Position numbers and translations under genes: made by a program. From assembly GCA_027005175.1 (NCBI GenBank), contig JALTMC010000329.1:5362-19165 (forward strand): a stretch of DNA of 13,804 nt, in the 5' to 3' direction. The notes beneath the pieces were generated by a model. It saw only the letters and a program-made list of their open reading frames with translations. It did not search any database and was not told the origin of the DNA. Shown piece by piece: positions 1 through 6,104 of this stretch (positions are counted from its first letter, which is position 1; each line of letters opens with the position of its first letter). Source of the stretch: Myxococcales bacterium (lineage in GTDB: Bacteria; Myxococcota_C; UBA6777).

Positions 1-726
1 CCATCGCATATTGTTGCGATGAAGTGGAAACTTCATCATCATCCAATGCTTGACCTGCTGCCGATAGGGCAAGGAAAGCAATCGATGAACCGGTAGATTC
101 CCCTCCAAAGCATCCCGATCCTGCTCACGCAACAAGCGAGCCTCCTCACCTCCCCAGAATTCATCGACACTTAAGACATTCTGTGTTGGAAGAAAGACGT
201 CTTCAAAGGGGTCATTGGTATAGACATACGATCCGGTCTCATCTTTAATCGCAACAGGTATCGGGCTATATTTCATAAATTGGGAAAACAGTTCCTCTTG
301 TGAGTCGGGGGATGGTTGTTTCTGCCTCCACCTACGGTACGTTGCGAGCGTGTAACGCAAGGTCCGCTCAAAAAGAGCAGGAGAGGTTTCCTCTTGCACC
401 AGAAATGCAGAAGCACCTGCTTCAAAAACATCCGACTCGCGCTCCAGCCCCATCTTGCTCGCGATATAAATAACAGGAATGGACGTGTGATGGTGCAGAG
501 CTTTCTTCAGCCAGTCGACTCCAGTTTGGGTTTCAAAGTGACAGTCAAGAAGGTAGAGATCACAAGAGCCCTTCACAAAAGAATCCATCCCCTCCTTAAA
601 AGAAGGACTCCACTCCAACTCCCAAGCCTGACTTTCCTTACAAGTCTCAACCTGGGTTCGAATCCAGTCAACAAATGTCTGGGAGCACGAAACAACCCCC
701 ATTGTTCTCTTTAAATTTCGTGACAT
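1..726 (-). CDS. Atypical receiver-PAS signalling protein, N-terminal 242 residues (runs off window)
   Basis: The reading frame is open from an ATG at 726-724 to the first base of the window, so the C-terminal part is missing. Residues about 9-132 look like a response-regulator receiver: LYLLD with candidate phospho-acceptor D61, a downstream Gly at 69, a beta4-like PVIYIAS ending in Ser90, and EAGASAFLV in place of the usual alpha4-beta5 segment. The acidic pair expected near the N-terminus is replaced by SCS, and the conserved beta5 Lys is Gln111, so Mg-dependent phosphorylation may be impaired. Residues about 145-240 resemble a PAS domain (SPIPVAIKDETGSYVYTN, later WMMMKFPLHR). Such proteins often continue into a histidine kinase or an output enzyme; which one cannot be seen. 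ATG has no clear ribosome site; a TTG at 747-745 preceded by GCGGGG is an alternative start. The gene is divergent from the lipoprotein gene. Confidence 0.8.
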   Translation of the reverse strand, partial: MSRNLKRTMGVVSCSQTFVDWIRTQVETCKESQAWELEWSPSFKEGMDSFVKGSCDLYLLDCHFETQTGVDWLKKALHHHTSIPVIYIASKMGLERESDVFEAGASAFLVQEETSPALFERTLRYTLATYRRWRQKQPSPDSQEELFSQFMKYSPIPVAIKDETGSYVYTNDPFEDVFLPTQNVLSVDEFWGGEEARLLREQDRDALEGNLPVHRLLSLPYRQQVKHWMMMKFPLHRNNMRW

Positions 727-804
727 AGTGGACTCACATGGGAGCAATGTCTAGCCCCGCTTGATGGAGGGAAAGTCTTGATCTCAATCCTGTAGATAGA
801 TCTC

Positions 805-834
805 ATCATATTCATCGCCGATCTCACTTGTCAA
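805..834 (-). promoter_or_regulatory. Sigma70-like promoter for the receiver-PAS gene
   Basis: On the minus strand a perfect -35 box TTGACA (834-829) is followed after 18 bases by TATGAT (810-805), five of six matches to the -10 consensus. Transcription would start near 798 and leave a leader of about 70 nt before the ATG at 726. Position and orientation fit the receiver-PAS gene. Confidence 0.6.
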
Positions 835-909
835 GCACAGTAGAATCGTACAAAAATTGAACACTCATTCATGAAAGGAGATCGATATAACAAACAATAG
901 ATGTGAGCT

Positions 910-1016
910 GGCTCCCAAGCAGACCCGCCCGAAGCTGTCAGTATTTTACGATGTTACGATCATCACCACAGCTTTGGATTGGAGCCTTCTCTGGGGGTTG
1001 AAATCCCCGGGCAGAG
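910..1016 (+). ncRNA. Predicted structured RNA element in the lipoprotein gene upstream region
   Basis: Several nested complementary segments occur here. Outer stem: 910-915 GGCTCC plus AA (917-918) with TT (979-980) plus GGAGCC (981-986), one C bulged. Middle stem: 929-938 CCGAAGCTGT with 968-977 ACAGCTTTGG, ten pairs including one G-U. Apical stem: GATG 950-953 with CATC 961-964 around a seven-base loop. A second hairpin follows: CTCTG (989-993) and GGGG (994-997) pair with CCCC (1005-1008) and CAGAG (1012-1016), with GGG bulged. The G-U pair would be a C-A mismatch on the other strand, which slightly favours plus-strand transcription. It could be part of a long leader of the gene at 1132, or a separate small RNA. 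No known riboswitch consensus and no U-tract terminator was recognised, and no convincing plus-strand promoter lies upstream. Confidence 0.4.
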
Positions 1017-1131
1017 CCTCTACACTACTATGGACGGCGAGCAAGAATAAAACTTTGATACGGGTTGGTTATTGAGATATGCCATAGCTCGTTTTGATTT
1101 GTGACAATTGTATACACTGGGATAAGATCAT

Positions 1132-2775
1132 ATGTCTCCAAGACGCACTCTTTGGTACGCATTCTTTGGAATAGCTTTCATACTCAGCGGTAGTCTCGGG
1201 GGTTGCTGGTGTATAGCGATCATCAAACCTGCCAACTTTCGAGGAGAGTTCTCTCCCGATGGGGCCTCCCTTCGCGACAGCAACGCTGAAGCTCTTGTAG
1301 AGGTCGAAGAGCCGACACCAGAGCCCGAAAAAGAGTATCCGGTTGTTCCCGAAACTTGCACCGATGGGGCGACTCTCCCCTGCCCCACCGGAGAGAAGGG
1401 TGTATGCTCTGAAGGCCAACGAACCTGCGTCAATGGAACGTTTGGTGAATGCAAGCGGCTTGTTGATCCGTCTCTGGAGACCTGTGATGGATTGGACAAT
1501 GACTGTGATGGTCAAACCGATGAAAATCTGGTTGAAAAATGTCCGTACAATGGTGATCCAAAAGCCCTCGGCCAGGGAAAATGTAGACAAGGCAAACGAG
1601 TCTGTACGCAAGGACAATGGGGTCCCTGCCAAGGAGAGATCCTGCCCAAACAAGAGCTCTGCAATAACATCGATGACGACTGCGATGGGGCCATTGATGA
1701 GTTCCTTCCCATCCAACAAATCGGTACGATTCGACGTTACTCCACCAAAGGCGACCCCAGTCACCTCTACCTGGACACGATTCCCAGTGGCTATGCTTTT
1801 GGTTGGTCGGAGGCCAGCACGCAAAGAGTCCTCCTCACCCGCGTCAATGCAGATGGCACAAGAGCCACAGGCTCCGACTGGTTGATCACCTCCAAACCCG
1901 GTGAATTTGGAAACATCCACGGGATGGCCTGGCACAACCCCACCAAAAACTACTATGTCACATGGGATACCGACAAAGGAGGAACCGGAGGCAACGCCTT
2001 CATCGCAGCAGTGAGTGCGAGCGGTAAGCGAGTATACGGTTCCAAATTGTTATCCAAAGGAACTCGAATGGTGAACCCTTTTGTCGTCACAGGAAGCGAC
2101 TATCTTGGGGTGCTGTGGGCAGACTTCACGAAGAACCAACTCTTTGTCCAAACCATGGACCTCAAGCTCAACCCACTCTCCACACCACAGGTATTTCCTG
2201 TCTCCACTTCATTCTCTCCCTACCCGGGAATTGCGATCAGCGGCAACAGAGTTGGCCTTGCTTTTGTAGTAGCCGACCGCACAGGCCGCTCCGCAACCCT
2301 GAACACTGCTGTGATAGAGAGAAGCGGCAAAACCCTTGTCACCACACCCATTCCCTCTGGTGGACGGAGACCCACCAACCCCTTCCTTATTGGCACCCCC
2401 ACCGGTTTCCTCCTCGTGTGGACGAACGACAGCACTCGTCAGCTCTTTGCACAACGCCTCGACCGCAACGGAAAACCCGTTGGCACACGACAGGTTCTTG
2501 CTCAGTTTGGAGCCTACACTCCCATCATGAAGCCAACCTCATTTGGCGCAGTTGTCGCTTGGGTCAAAGAAGATAGCAAAGGCCGTGGAGTTGCCATCGC
2601 TCGCATCGATTTCAATGGAAAACTCCTGGCCCCCGCTTCTCAGTTTGTTGTACCCAGGATCGAAAACTACATCGCTTTGGCTTGGACCGACCAAGGAAAA
2701 GGCCAAGGCCGTGGTGCAATCGCCTGGATTGATACAACTCGCGCCATTTATGTTGCTCCCCTCGGCTGCAAATAA
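1132..2775 (+). CDS. MopE-motif lipoprotein with predicted beta-repeat C-terminal domain
   Basis: The 547-residue product begins with a short basic N-region, a hydrophobic stretch and a lipobox LGGC, so Cys25 should be lipidated; +2 is Trp, not Asp, which suggests outer-membrane sorting. Residues about 73-190 are cysteine-rich with two copies of a module of the type GxxGVC/GQGKC...GxxxC...C(D/N)xxDxDCDGxxDE; the acidic motifs start at Cys118 and Cys177. These match the putative metal-binding MopE motif common in myxobacterial and deltaproteobacterial surface proteins. Residues about 195-547 are a series of beta-strand-like segments with recurring aromatic/Gly patterns (GMAWHNP, GVLWADF, LLVWTND, VVAWVKE, AIAWIDT), suggesting a propeller or similar all-beta fold. 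It ends in Cys-Lys. Likely role: surface-exposed binding or adhesion; the ligand is unknown. It is probably monocistronic. Confidence 0.85.
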   Translation: MSPRRTLWYAFFGIAFILSGSLGGCWCIAIIKPANFRGEFSPDGASLRDSNAEALVEVEEPTPEPEKEYPVVPETCTDGATLPCPTGEKGVCSEGQRTCVNGTFGECKRLVDPSLETCDGLDNDCDGQTDENLVEKCPYNGDPKALGQGKCRQGKRVCTQGQWGPCQGEILPKQELCNNIDDDCDGAIDEFLPIQQIGTIRRYSTKGDPSHLYLDTIPSGYAFGWSEASTQRVLLTRVNADGTRATGSDWLITSKPGEFGNIHGMAWHNPTKNYYVTWDTDKGGTGGNAFIAAVSASGKRVYGSKLLSKGTRMVNPFVVTGSDYLGVLWADFTKNQLFVQTMDLKLNPLSTPQVFPVSTSFSPYPGIAISGNRVGLAFVVADRTGRSATLNTAVIERSGKTLVTTPIPSGGRRPTNPFLIGTPTGFLLVWTNDSTRQLFAQRLDRNGKPVGTRQVLAQFGAYTPIMKPTSFGAVVAWVKEDSKGRGVAIARIDFNGKLLAPASQFVVPRIENYIALAWTDQGKGQGRGAIAWIDTTRAIYVAPLGCK

Positions 2776-2803
2776 TCTCCTTTCTCCCCAAATGGATCAA
2801 CTC

Positions 2804-2914
2804 TCCTCGCTCTTGCAACAAACAACAGGAAGCACCGTGAACCGTTCAACGTCGGGATTGATGACCTCGCATCACCGCCTTTCCTCGCTCTTGCAACGAA
2901 CAACGGAAAGCACC
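2804..2914. repeat. Pair of 33-bp direct repeats
   Basis: Two copies, 2804-2836 and 2882-2914, share 30 of 33 bases and are separated by 45 bp. Both begin TCCTCGCTCTTGCAAC and end AAGCACC. They lie in non-coding DNA just downstream of the lipoprotein stop codon. No terminal inverted repeats or transposase were seen, so their nature is unknown. Confidence 0.8.
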
Positions 2915-2966
2915 CGAGCCAACCTCGAACCCAACCACACTTCAGAATTCCAAAAAAACGTTGATT

Positions 2967-3020
2967 TTGAGCATCGTATTTCATATGCTCAAGAGCACAT
3001 GATCTTTATGTTCATCATGT
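2967..3020. other. Two adjacent perfect hairpins after the lipoprotein gene
   Basis: Hairpin 1 pairs TTGAGCAT (2967-2974) with ATGCTCAA (2985-2992); hairpin 2 pairs ACATGAT (2997-3003) with ATCATGT (3014-3020). Both have ten-base loops. Neither is followed by a clear T-run, so they are not standard intrinsic terminators, though they could still end or protect the lipoprotein mRNA. The same DNA also contains a weak plus-strand promoter candidate, TTGATT (2961-2966), 17 bases, TATGCT (2984-2989), which could serve the RRM gene. Confidence 0.5.
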
Positions 3021-3041
3021 AGGATCACAAATGATCGAGGG

Positions 3042-3109
3042 AATCGTCCCACCTCTTGTAGTATGCTCTCGTCGTTTGTGAAAGTTGGATAACACTTGGG
3101 TGGACGATT
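3042..3109 (+). promoter_or_regulatory. Long-range leader hairpin upstream of the RRM gene
   Basis: AATCGTCC (3042-3049) pairs with GGACGATT (3102-3109), and beyond a single bulged C, ACC (3051-3053) pairs with GGT (3099-3101), giving eleven Watson-Crick pairs that enclose about 45 bases. The element ends 33 bases before the RRM start codon. It may be a 5' leader structure affecting stability or translation of the RNA-binding protein message. The rest of 2776-3142 shows no gene. Confidence 0.35.
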
Positions 3110-3142
3110 GCTCAATGTGATTTCACGGAGTTTTTAGTACAA

Positions 3143-3457
3143 ATGGGTAAGAAACTTTATGTTGGTGGGTTGGCTTGGGCAACAAGCGAAGAAGGTCTGG
3201 CTCAAGCCTTTGAAGCTTACGGTCCGGTAGAAGAAGCAAAAGTGATCACAGACCGCGAAACAGGCCGCTCTCGGGGGTTTGGATTCGTTACGTTCGCCAA
3301 CGATGACGACGCAGCAAGTGCCATCGAAGGACTCGATGGTACAGAACTCGATGGCCGCTTTATTAAAGTAAATGAGGCAAGAGAACGCGCTCCCCGTGGT
3401 GGAGGCGGTGGTTACCGTGGAGGCGGCGATCGAGGCGGAAGTGGTAACCGCTGGTAA
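3143..3457 (+). CDS. RRM-type glycine-rich RNA-binding protein
   Basis: The 104-residue protein is a single RNA-recognition motif with a glycine/arginine tail. RNP2 is LYVGGL (residues 5-10) and RNP1 is RGFGFVTF (44-51), with the aromatic residues that stack on RNA bases intact. Residues 85-104 form a Gly/Arg-rich tail ending SGNRW. Length and layout match the small bacterial RRM proteins, known from cyanobacteria, spirochaetes and deltaproteobacteria and often cold-induced, which act as RNA chaperones in the cytoplasm. GGAG (3127-3130) lies 12 bases before the ATG, slightly far for a ribosome site. A long leader hairpin precedes the gene, so post-transcriptional control is possible. Oddly, the last codons and stop lie in the first copy of a tandem repeat that continues beyond the gene. 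It is convergent with the basic cysteine-rich gene. Confidence 0.93.
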   Translation: MGKKLYVGGLAWATSEEGLAQAFEAYGPVEEAKVITDRETGRSRGFGFVTFANDDDAASAIEGLDGTELDGRFIKVNEARERAPRGGGGGYRGGGDRGGSGNRW

Positions 3458-3690
3458 GAAGCAAAGCAACCACTCCTGACAAAGGCTCACTGCACAAAAG
3501 TGGTAGCCGCTGGTAGAGACAAAAAGCAACGATTCTTTACAAAGGCTCACTGCACAAAAGTGGTAGCCGCTGGTAGAGACAAAAGCAACGATTCTTTACA
3601 AAGAGAATCTTTACAAAGGCTCACTGCACAAAAGCGGTAATCGCTGGTAGAGACAAAAGCAACGATTCTTTACAAAGATTCACTGCACGG
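3440..3690 (+). repeat. Tandem array of a 60-bp unit derived from the RRM gene 3' end
   Basis: Copies begin at 3440, 3499, 3559 and 3633, giving spacings of 59, 60 and 74; the last spacing holds an extra 15-base duplication of the ATTCTTTAC segment. Each unit starts with codons for Ser-Gly-(Asn/Ser)-Arg-Trp plus a stop, then an A-rich stretch, then CAAAGGCTCACTGCAC or, in the final copy, a variant. The first copy is the real end of the RRM gene (stop TAA 3455-3457); the later copies have TAG. Differences at these codons are synonymous or Asn/Ser. The final copy decays after about 3690. This array fills most of the 276-bp gap to the convergent gene at 3734, and no further gene was seen there. 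Confidence 0.9.
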
Positions 3691-3733
3691 AACGCACTTT
3701 CCCTGGTGGCTGTTTTTTGTCTTCTCGCTGGTG

Positions 3734-4531
3734 TTACTCTTTACAACAACGCACTGTACTGAAGGCACTGCAAACATGTCGCTTGCCTGATCGTGCACAA
3801 CGGTACCTCCAACCTTTCATCCAAACCGGAAGCAACTGACCACAACGCTCCATCGCTCGGATACGAGCAGCCCCTCGGGCCTCCAACTGTGCTTGGAGCT
3901 TTGTGTGCCCCCTGCTATACCCCTTCACAGAGACGCGAGCACGACGACATTGCCGCCTGCCCTTTCCCGCCCGATGGATGTGGGGCCGCTTGGACTTGGC
4001 AACTGCAATACGAAATCGTCGCTTTTTTGCTCTCCGCACAACTCGATGACGCCTTGCCTTGCGAAGTCTGGCCTTGCGACGAAGTTTGCGAAGCCTTGCC
4101 TTGCGACGAAGTTTGCGAAGCCTTGCCTTGCGACGAAGTTTGCGAAGCCTGGCCTTGCGAAGTGAGTGCTGAAGTCGGGTTAATCGGTGCTGTGATGAGC
4201 GACGCCGAGTTCGGGCTTTCCTTTGACGAGGGTTTCTGCAGCATCGGAACTTAGACCGTGCCTTACAAAGAATCAGTCCCTTTGAGCGTCTGCACTGGTA
4301 CTGCCAACGAGCCAGAAACGCCAACTTTTTGCCACGACATCGACGTCTGGCACGTCGTTGCACCCTTTTGCGGGCAATTCGTTTTGCAGAAGCACGTTTT
4401 TGAACACGAGCTTTGCTTGTCATTAAAAAAGATTTGCCGCAAAGTGATTCAGCCTGAGCATCCGGCAAAAAGACAGATGTTACGACAAAAAGAGTAACAC
4501 ACCAACAAAAACAAAAGACTCTATCGATCAT
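3734..4531 (-). CDS. Secreted, highly basic protein with two six-cysteine modules
   Basis: The 265-residue product has a hydrophobic signal peptide with likely cleavage after AQA (residue 27). The mature part is dominated by Arg, Lys and Ala. Two regions, C31-C98 and C195-C263, share the same spacing C-x33/34-C-x14-C-x8-C-x7-C-C and a W-x-Y-x-C signature (WQYQC and WRYRC), so they are probably an internal duplication and probably disulfide-bonded. Between them is a linker of near-perfect nine-residue repeats of the type KARLRKLRR. Start: ATG at 4531-4529 with GAGG about seven bases upstream, and a promoter candidate further up. The gene is divergent from the FHA gene and convergent with the RRM gene. 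I do not recognise the family. Its charge suggests binding to DNA, lipopolysaccharide or another polyanion in the periplasm or outside, but that is inference. Confidence 0.72.
   Translation of the reverse strand: MIDRVFCFCWCVTLFVVTSVFLPDAQAESLCGKSFLMTSKARVQKRASAKRIARKRVQRRARRRCRGKKLAFLARWQYQCRRSKGLILCKARSKFRCCRNPRQRKARTRRRSSQHRLTRLQHSLRKARLRKLRRKARLRKLRRKARLRKLRRKARLRKARRHRVVRRAKKRRFRIAVAKSKRPHIHRAGKGRRQCRRARVSVKGYSRGHTKLQAQLEARGAARIRAMERCGQLLPVWMKGWRYRCARSGKRHVCSAFSTVRCCKE
4072..4152 (-). repeat. 27-bp in-frame tandem repeat in the basic protein gene
   Basis: Three near-identical 27-bp units start at 4072, 4099 and 4126, with partial copies on both sides. Each encodes a nine-residue Arg/Lys/Leu/Ala block. 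Because the period is a multiple of three, copy-number change would keep the gene in frame and alter only linker length. Confidence 0.9.
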
Positions 4532-4568
4532 TCTCTAACCTCACTTGGGTTGCCATTCAATCGAGGCT

Positions 4569-4596
4569 CTTTTACAATGCGTACCAAAGAAGTCAA
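4569..4596 (-). promoter_or_regulatory. Candidate promoter for the basic cysteine-rich protein gene
   Basis: On the minus strand TTGACT (4596-4591) is followed after 16 bases by TAAAAG (4574-4569). Transcription would start near 4562, about 30 bases before the ATG at 4531, leaving room for the GAGG ribosome site. The -10 match is only moderate. Confidence 0.4.
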
Positions 4597-4604
4597 AGCT
4601 TCGA

Positions 4605-6083
4605 ATGGTAGGAGAAGCAACTGTGCCTATATTGGAGATAATAACGGGTCCCCATACCCAACACCAATTTTCGGTTGAAAAAGTAGGGATCTGGATTGGT
4701 AGTGATGAACGTTGTGACATCAACCTCAAAGAACCGGGTATTTCGAAGTTTCATGCTCAGATCATCCTTGATCCCACAGGTGTTTATTGGGTAGAGGACG
4801 CTGGAAGCAGCTTTGGAACGTTGCTCAATGGGGAAGAGTTGGAGCGCCAGGTATTATCCCACGGTGATATATTAACCTTGGGCCGAACAAAGTTGCGCTT
4901 TGTGAATGAGGCAGAATCTAGAGAATCTTCCACATCAACCGCTCCAGTGTTTGATGGTGCAAGAGAGCATGAGATGCCTACGCAATTCAATCCAGAGCAA
5001 GCGAGTGCAAGTGTGGATCTCTTGTATGACTCCCCTTCTCCACAGCAACCATCGCCCTATGCTCCAACCCCGGCAGCCGGGCTTCATGTGCCCCCTCTCC
5101 AATCCAGCTCTTTGCCTTTGGTTCAATTGGAGTCGGAAGGTTGCGAGATACTTGAAAATGACGATGATGACGGTGAGATTTTAGATGGAGATGCTCTTGA
5201 ATTAATAGAGGAGAGCGAATTTGATTTGGATGGGGTTGATGAAGAGAAGATGTCACATCCGATGAAGGAAAAAGAGCCTCACCCTGCAGTTCCCACCTAT
5301 GATGAGATGACAATCGCAGGCAGCAGCCAGCGGGAAGAGAAGCCATCACCAAGACAAGTAGAAGAACCTGCTCAAGAGGGAACGGCTCTGGCTCCTATCC
5401 CTTTATCCCCAGATGCTTTTCTCACACAGAACCCAGCAACCTCTGAAGCAGAAAGTGAAGCAGAAGGAACGGACGATGAACCCGTTTCAGAAACAGAGGG
5501 GACACTGCGAACTCAGCTTCCTGAAGCCCCAGTTCCACCTCCCGCTGAATGGAGGCAACCTCCTCAGGTGACAAAGAGAGCGGACATCCCCGATAGCGAG
5601 AAGAAACACAGTGAAGAGACTGTCCTCAAAAAAGTCCCTCAGAGACCTCTTGAACCTGAGAATACTTATACGGTCAATCATGATGAAGAGGAGGACTTAC
5701 ACGGTTCTCCACCTGCACCTCGGTCAAGAACTGTGCTATTTAATCTCGAGCTGGAGAGGCTTAAGTTTCAACTCCAAGAGAGAGAGAAGCAGCTAGACCA
5801 GCTCCAGACAGAAGCCAACTCCAGAGCTTCTCAAGAAGAGCAACACGAATGGCTACAAAGAACACTAGAGATGGTTCGGGAAGACAACCAGCGACTTCAG
5901 TATCAGATCACAGCTTATGAAGATGCCGCCGAGGAGAATGAGGAGTTAATACAAAAGGTGATAGCCTTGGAAAAAGCCAATATGGCCCTACACAAAGAGA
6001 ACTACGCACTGCGCGAGCAACTCGATCGGTATGAGAACTATTACTATCAACAAGCTGGCTCCTACAATGGCACCACTTCCTAG
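4605..6083 (+). CDS. FHA-domain protein with acidic/proline-rich middle and C-terminal coiled coil
   Basis: About 492 residues. Residues about 7-100 are a forkhead-associated domain, a phosphothreonine-peptide binder: IGSDERCDINL, ISKFHAQI, then DAGSSFGTLLNG. The usual Arg after the first Gly is Ser and the Asn of the SxNGT motif is Phe, while the Ser, His and final Asn are kept. Residues about 183-214 are strongly acidic and about 215-370 are low-complexity, rich in Pro, Glu, Ser and Thr. Residues about 374-480 form a long coiled coil (LELERLKFQLQEREKQL and following), which suggests dimerisation or scaffolding. There is no signal peptide or membrane segment, so it is cytoplasmic. I chose the ATG at 4605 because the FHA fold begins right after it; the frame stays open to a TTG at 4545. 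The stop is 21 bp before the kinase gene, so the two are probably co-transcribed and may work together. Confidence 0.85.
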   Translation: MVGEATVPILEIITGPHTQHQFSVEKVGIWIGSDERCDINLKEPGISKFHAQIILDPTGVYWVEDAGSSFGTLLNGEELERQVLSHGDILTLGRTKLRFVNEAESRESSTSTAPVFDGAREHEMPTQFNPEQASASVDLLYDSPSPQQPSPYAPTPAAGLHVPPLQSSSLPLVQLESEGCEILENDDDDGEILDGDALELIEESEFDLDGVDEEKMSHPMKEKEPHPAVPTYDEMTIAGSSQREEKPSPRQVEEPAQEGTALAPIPLSPDAFLTQNPATSEAESEAEGTDDEPVSETEGTLRTQLPEAPVPPPAEWRQPPQVTKRADIPDSEKKHSEETVLKKVPQRPLEPENTYTVNHDEEEDLHGSPPAPRSRTVLFNLELERLKFQLQEREKQLDQLQTEANSRASQEEQHEWLQRTLEMVREDNQRLQYQITAYEDAAEENEELIQKVIALEKANMALHKENYALREQLDRYENYYYQQAGSYNGTTS

Positions 6084-6104
6084 CGCAGGTACAAAGTAAA
6101 CACG

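Larger units (their letters stand above)
727..1131. other. Divergent intergenic region
   Basis: This 405-bp gap separates the minus-strand receiver-PAS gene from the plus-strand lipoprotein gene. It holds the minus promoter (805-834) and the structured element (910-1016). Just before the lipoprotein start there is an 8-bp palindrome ACAATTGT (1104-1111 region) followed by TATACA, a possible -10 box, but no good -35 box sits at the right distance. GGGATAAG a few bases before the ATG is a weak ribosome site. No further gene was seen. Confidence 0.5.

Noticed and set aside
316-714. Open frame of 132 codons on the plus strand
   Set aside because: It lies entirely opposite the receiver-PAS frame, which has recognisable domains and a good promoter.
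994-1008. GGGG-TTGAAAT-CCCC resembling a tRNA T-arm
   Set aside because: The loop is not TTCRANY, and no matching acceptor, D or anticodon arms can be placed around it.
2543-3022. Frame across the end of the lipoprotein gene and the following gap
   Set aside because: Most of it is a shadow of the lipoprotein gene and the rest crosses the 33-bp repeats, with no domain or ribosome site.
3440-3690. CRISPR array or programmed extension of the RRM protein
   Set aside because: Copies are contiguous, each contains its own stop codon, and the first and second copies are out of frame with each other.
3793-4254. Plus-strand frame with Cys/Glu repeats opposite the basic protein gene
   Set aside because: It is the antisense shadow of the 27-bp repeat, which leaves both strands open. 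The minus frame has a signal peptide, a ribosome site and a duplicated cysteine pattern.
4545-4604. TTG start for the FHA gene at 4545
   Set aside because: The added 20 residues are not FHA-like and no ribosome site is seen; the ATG at 4605 sits directly before the domain.
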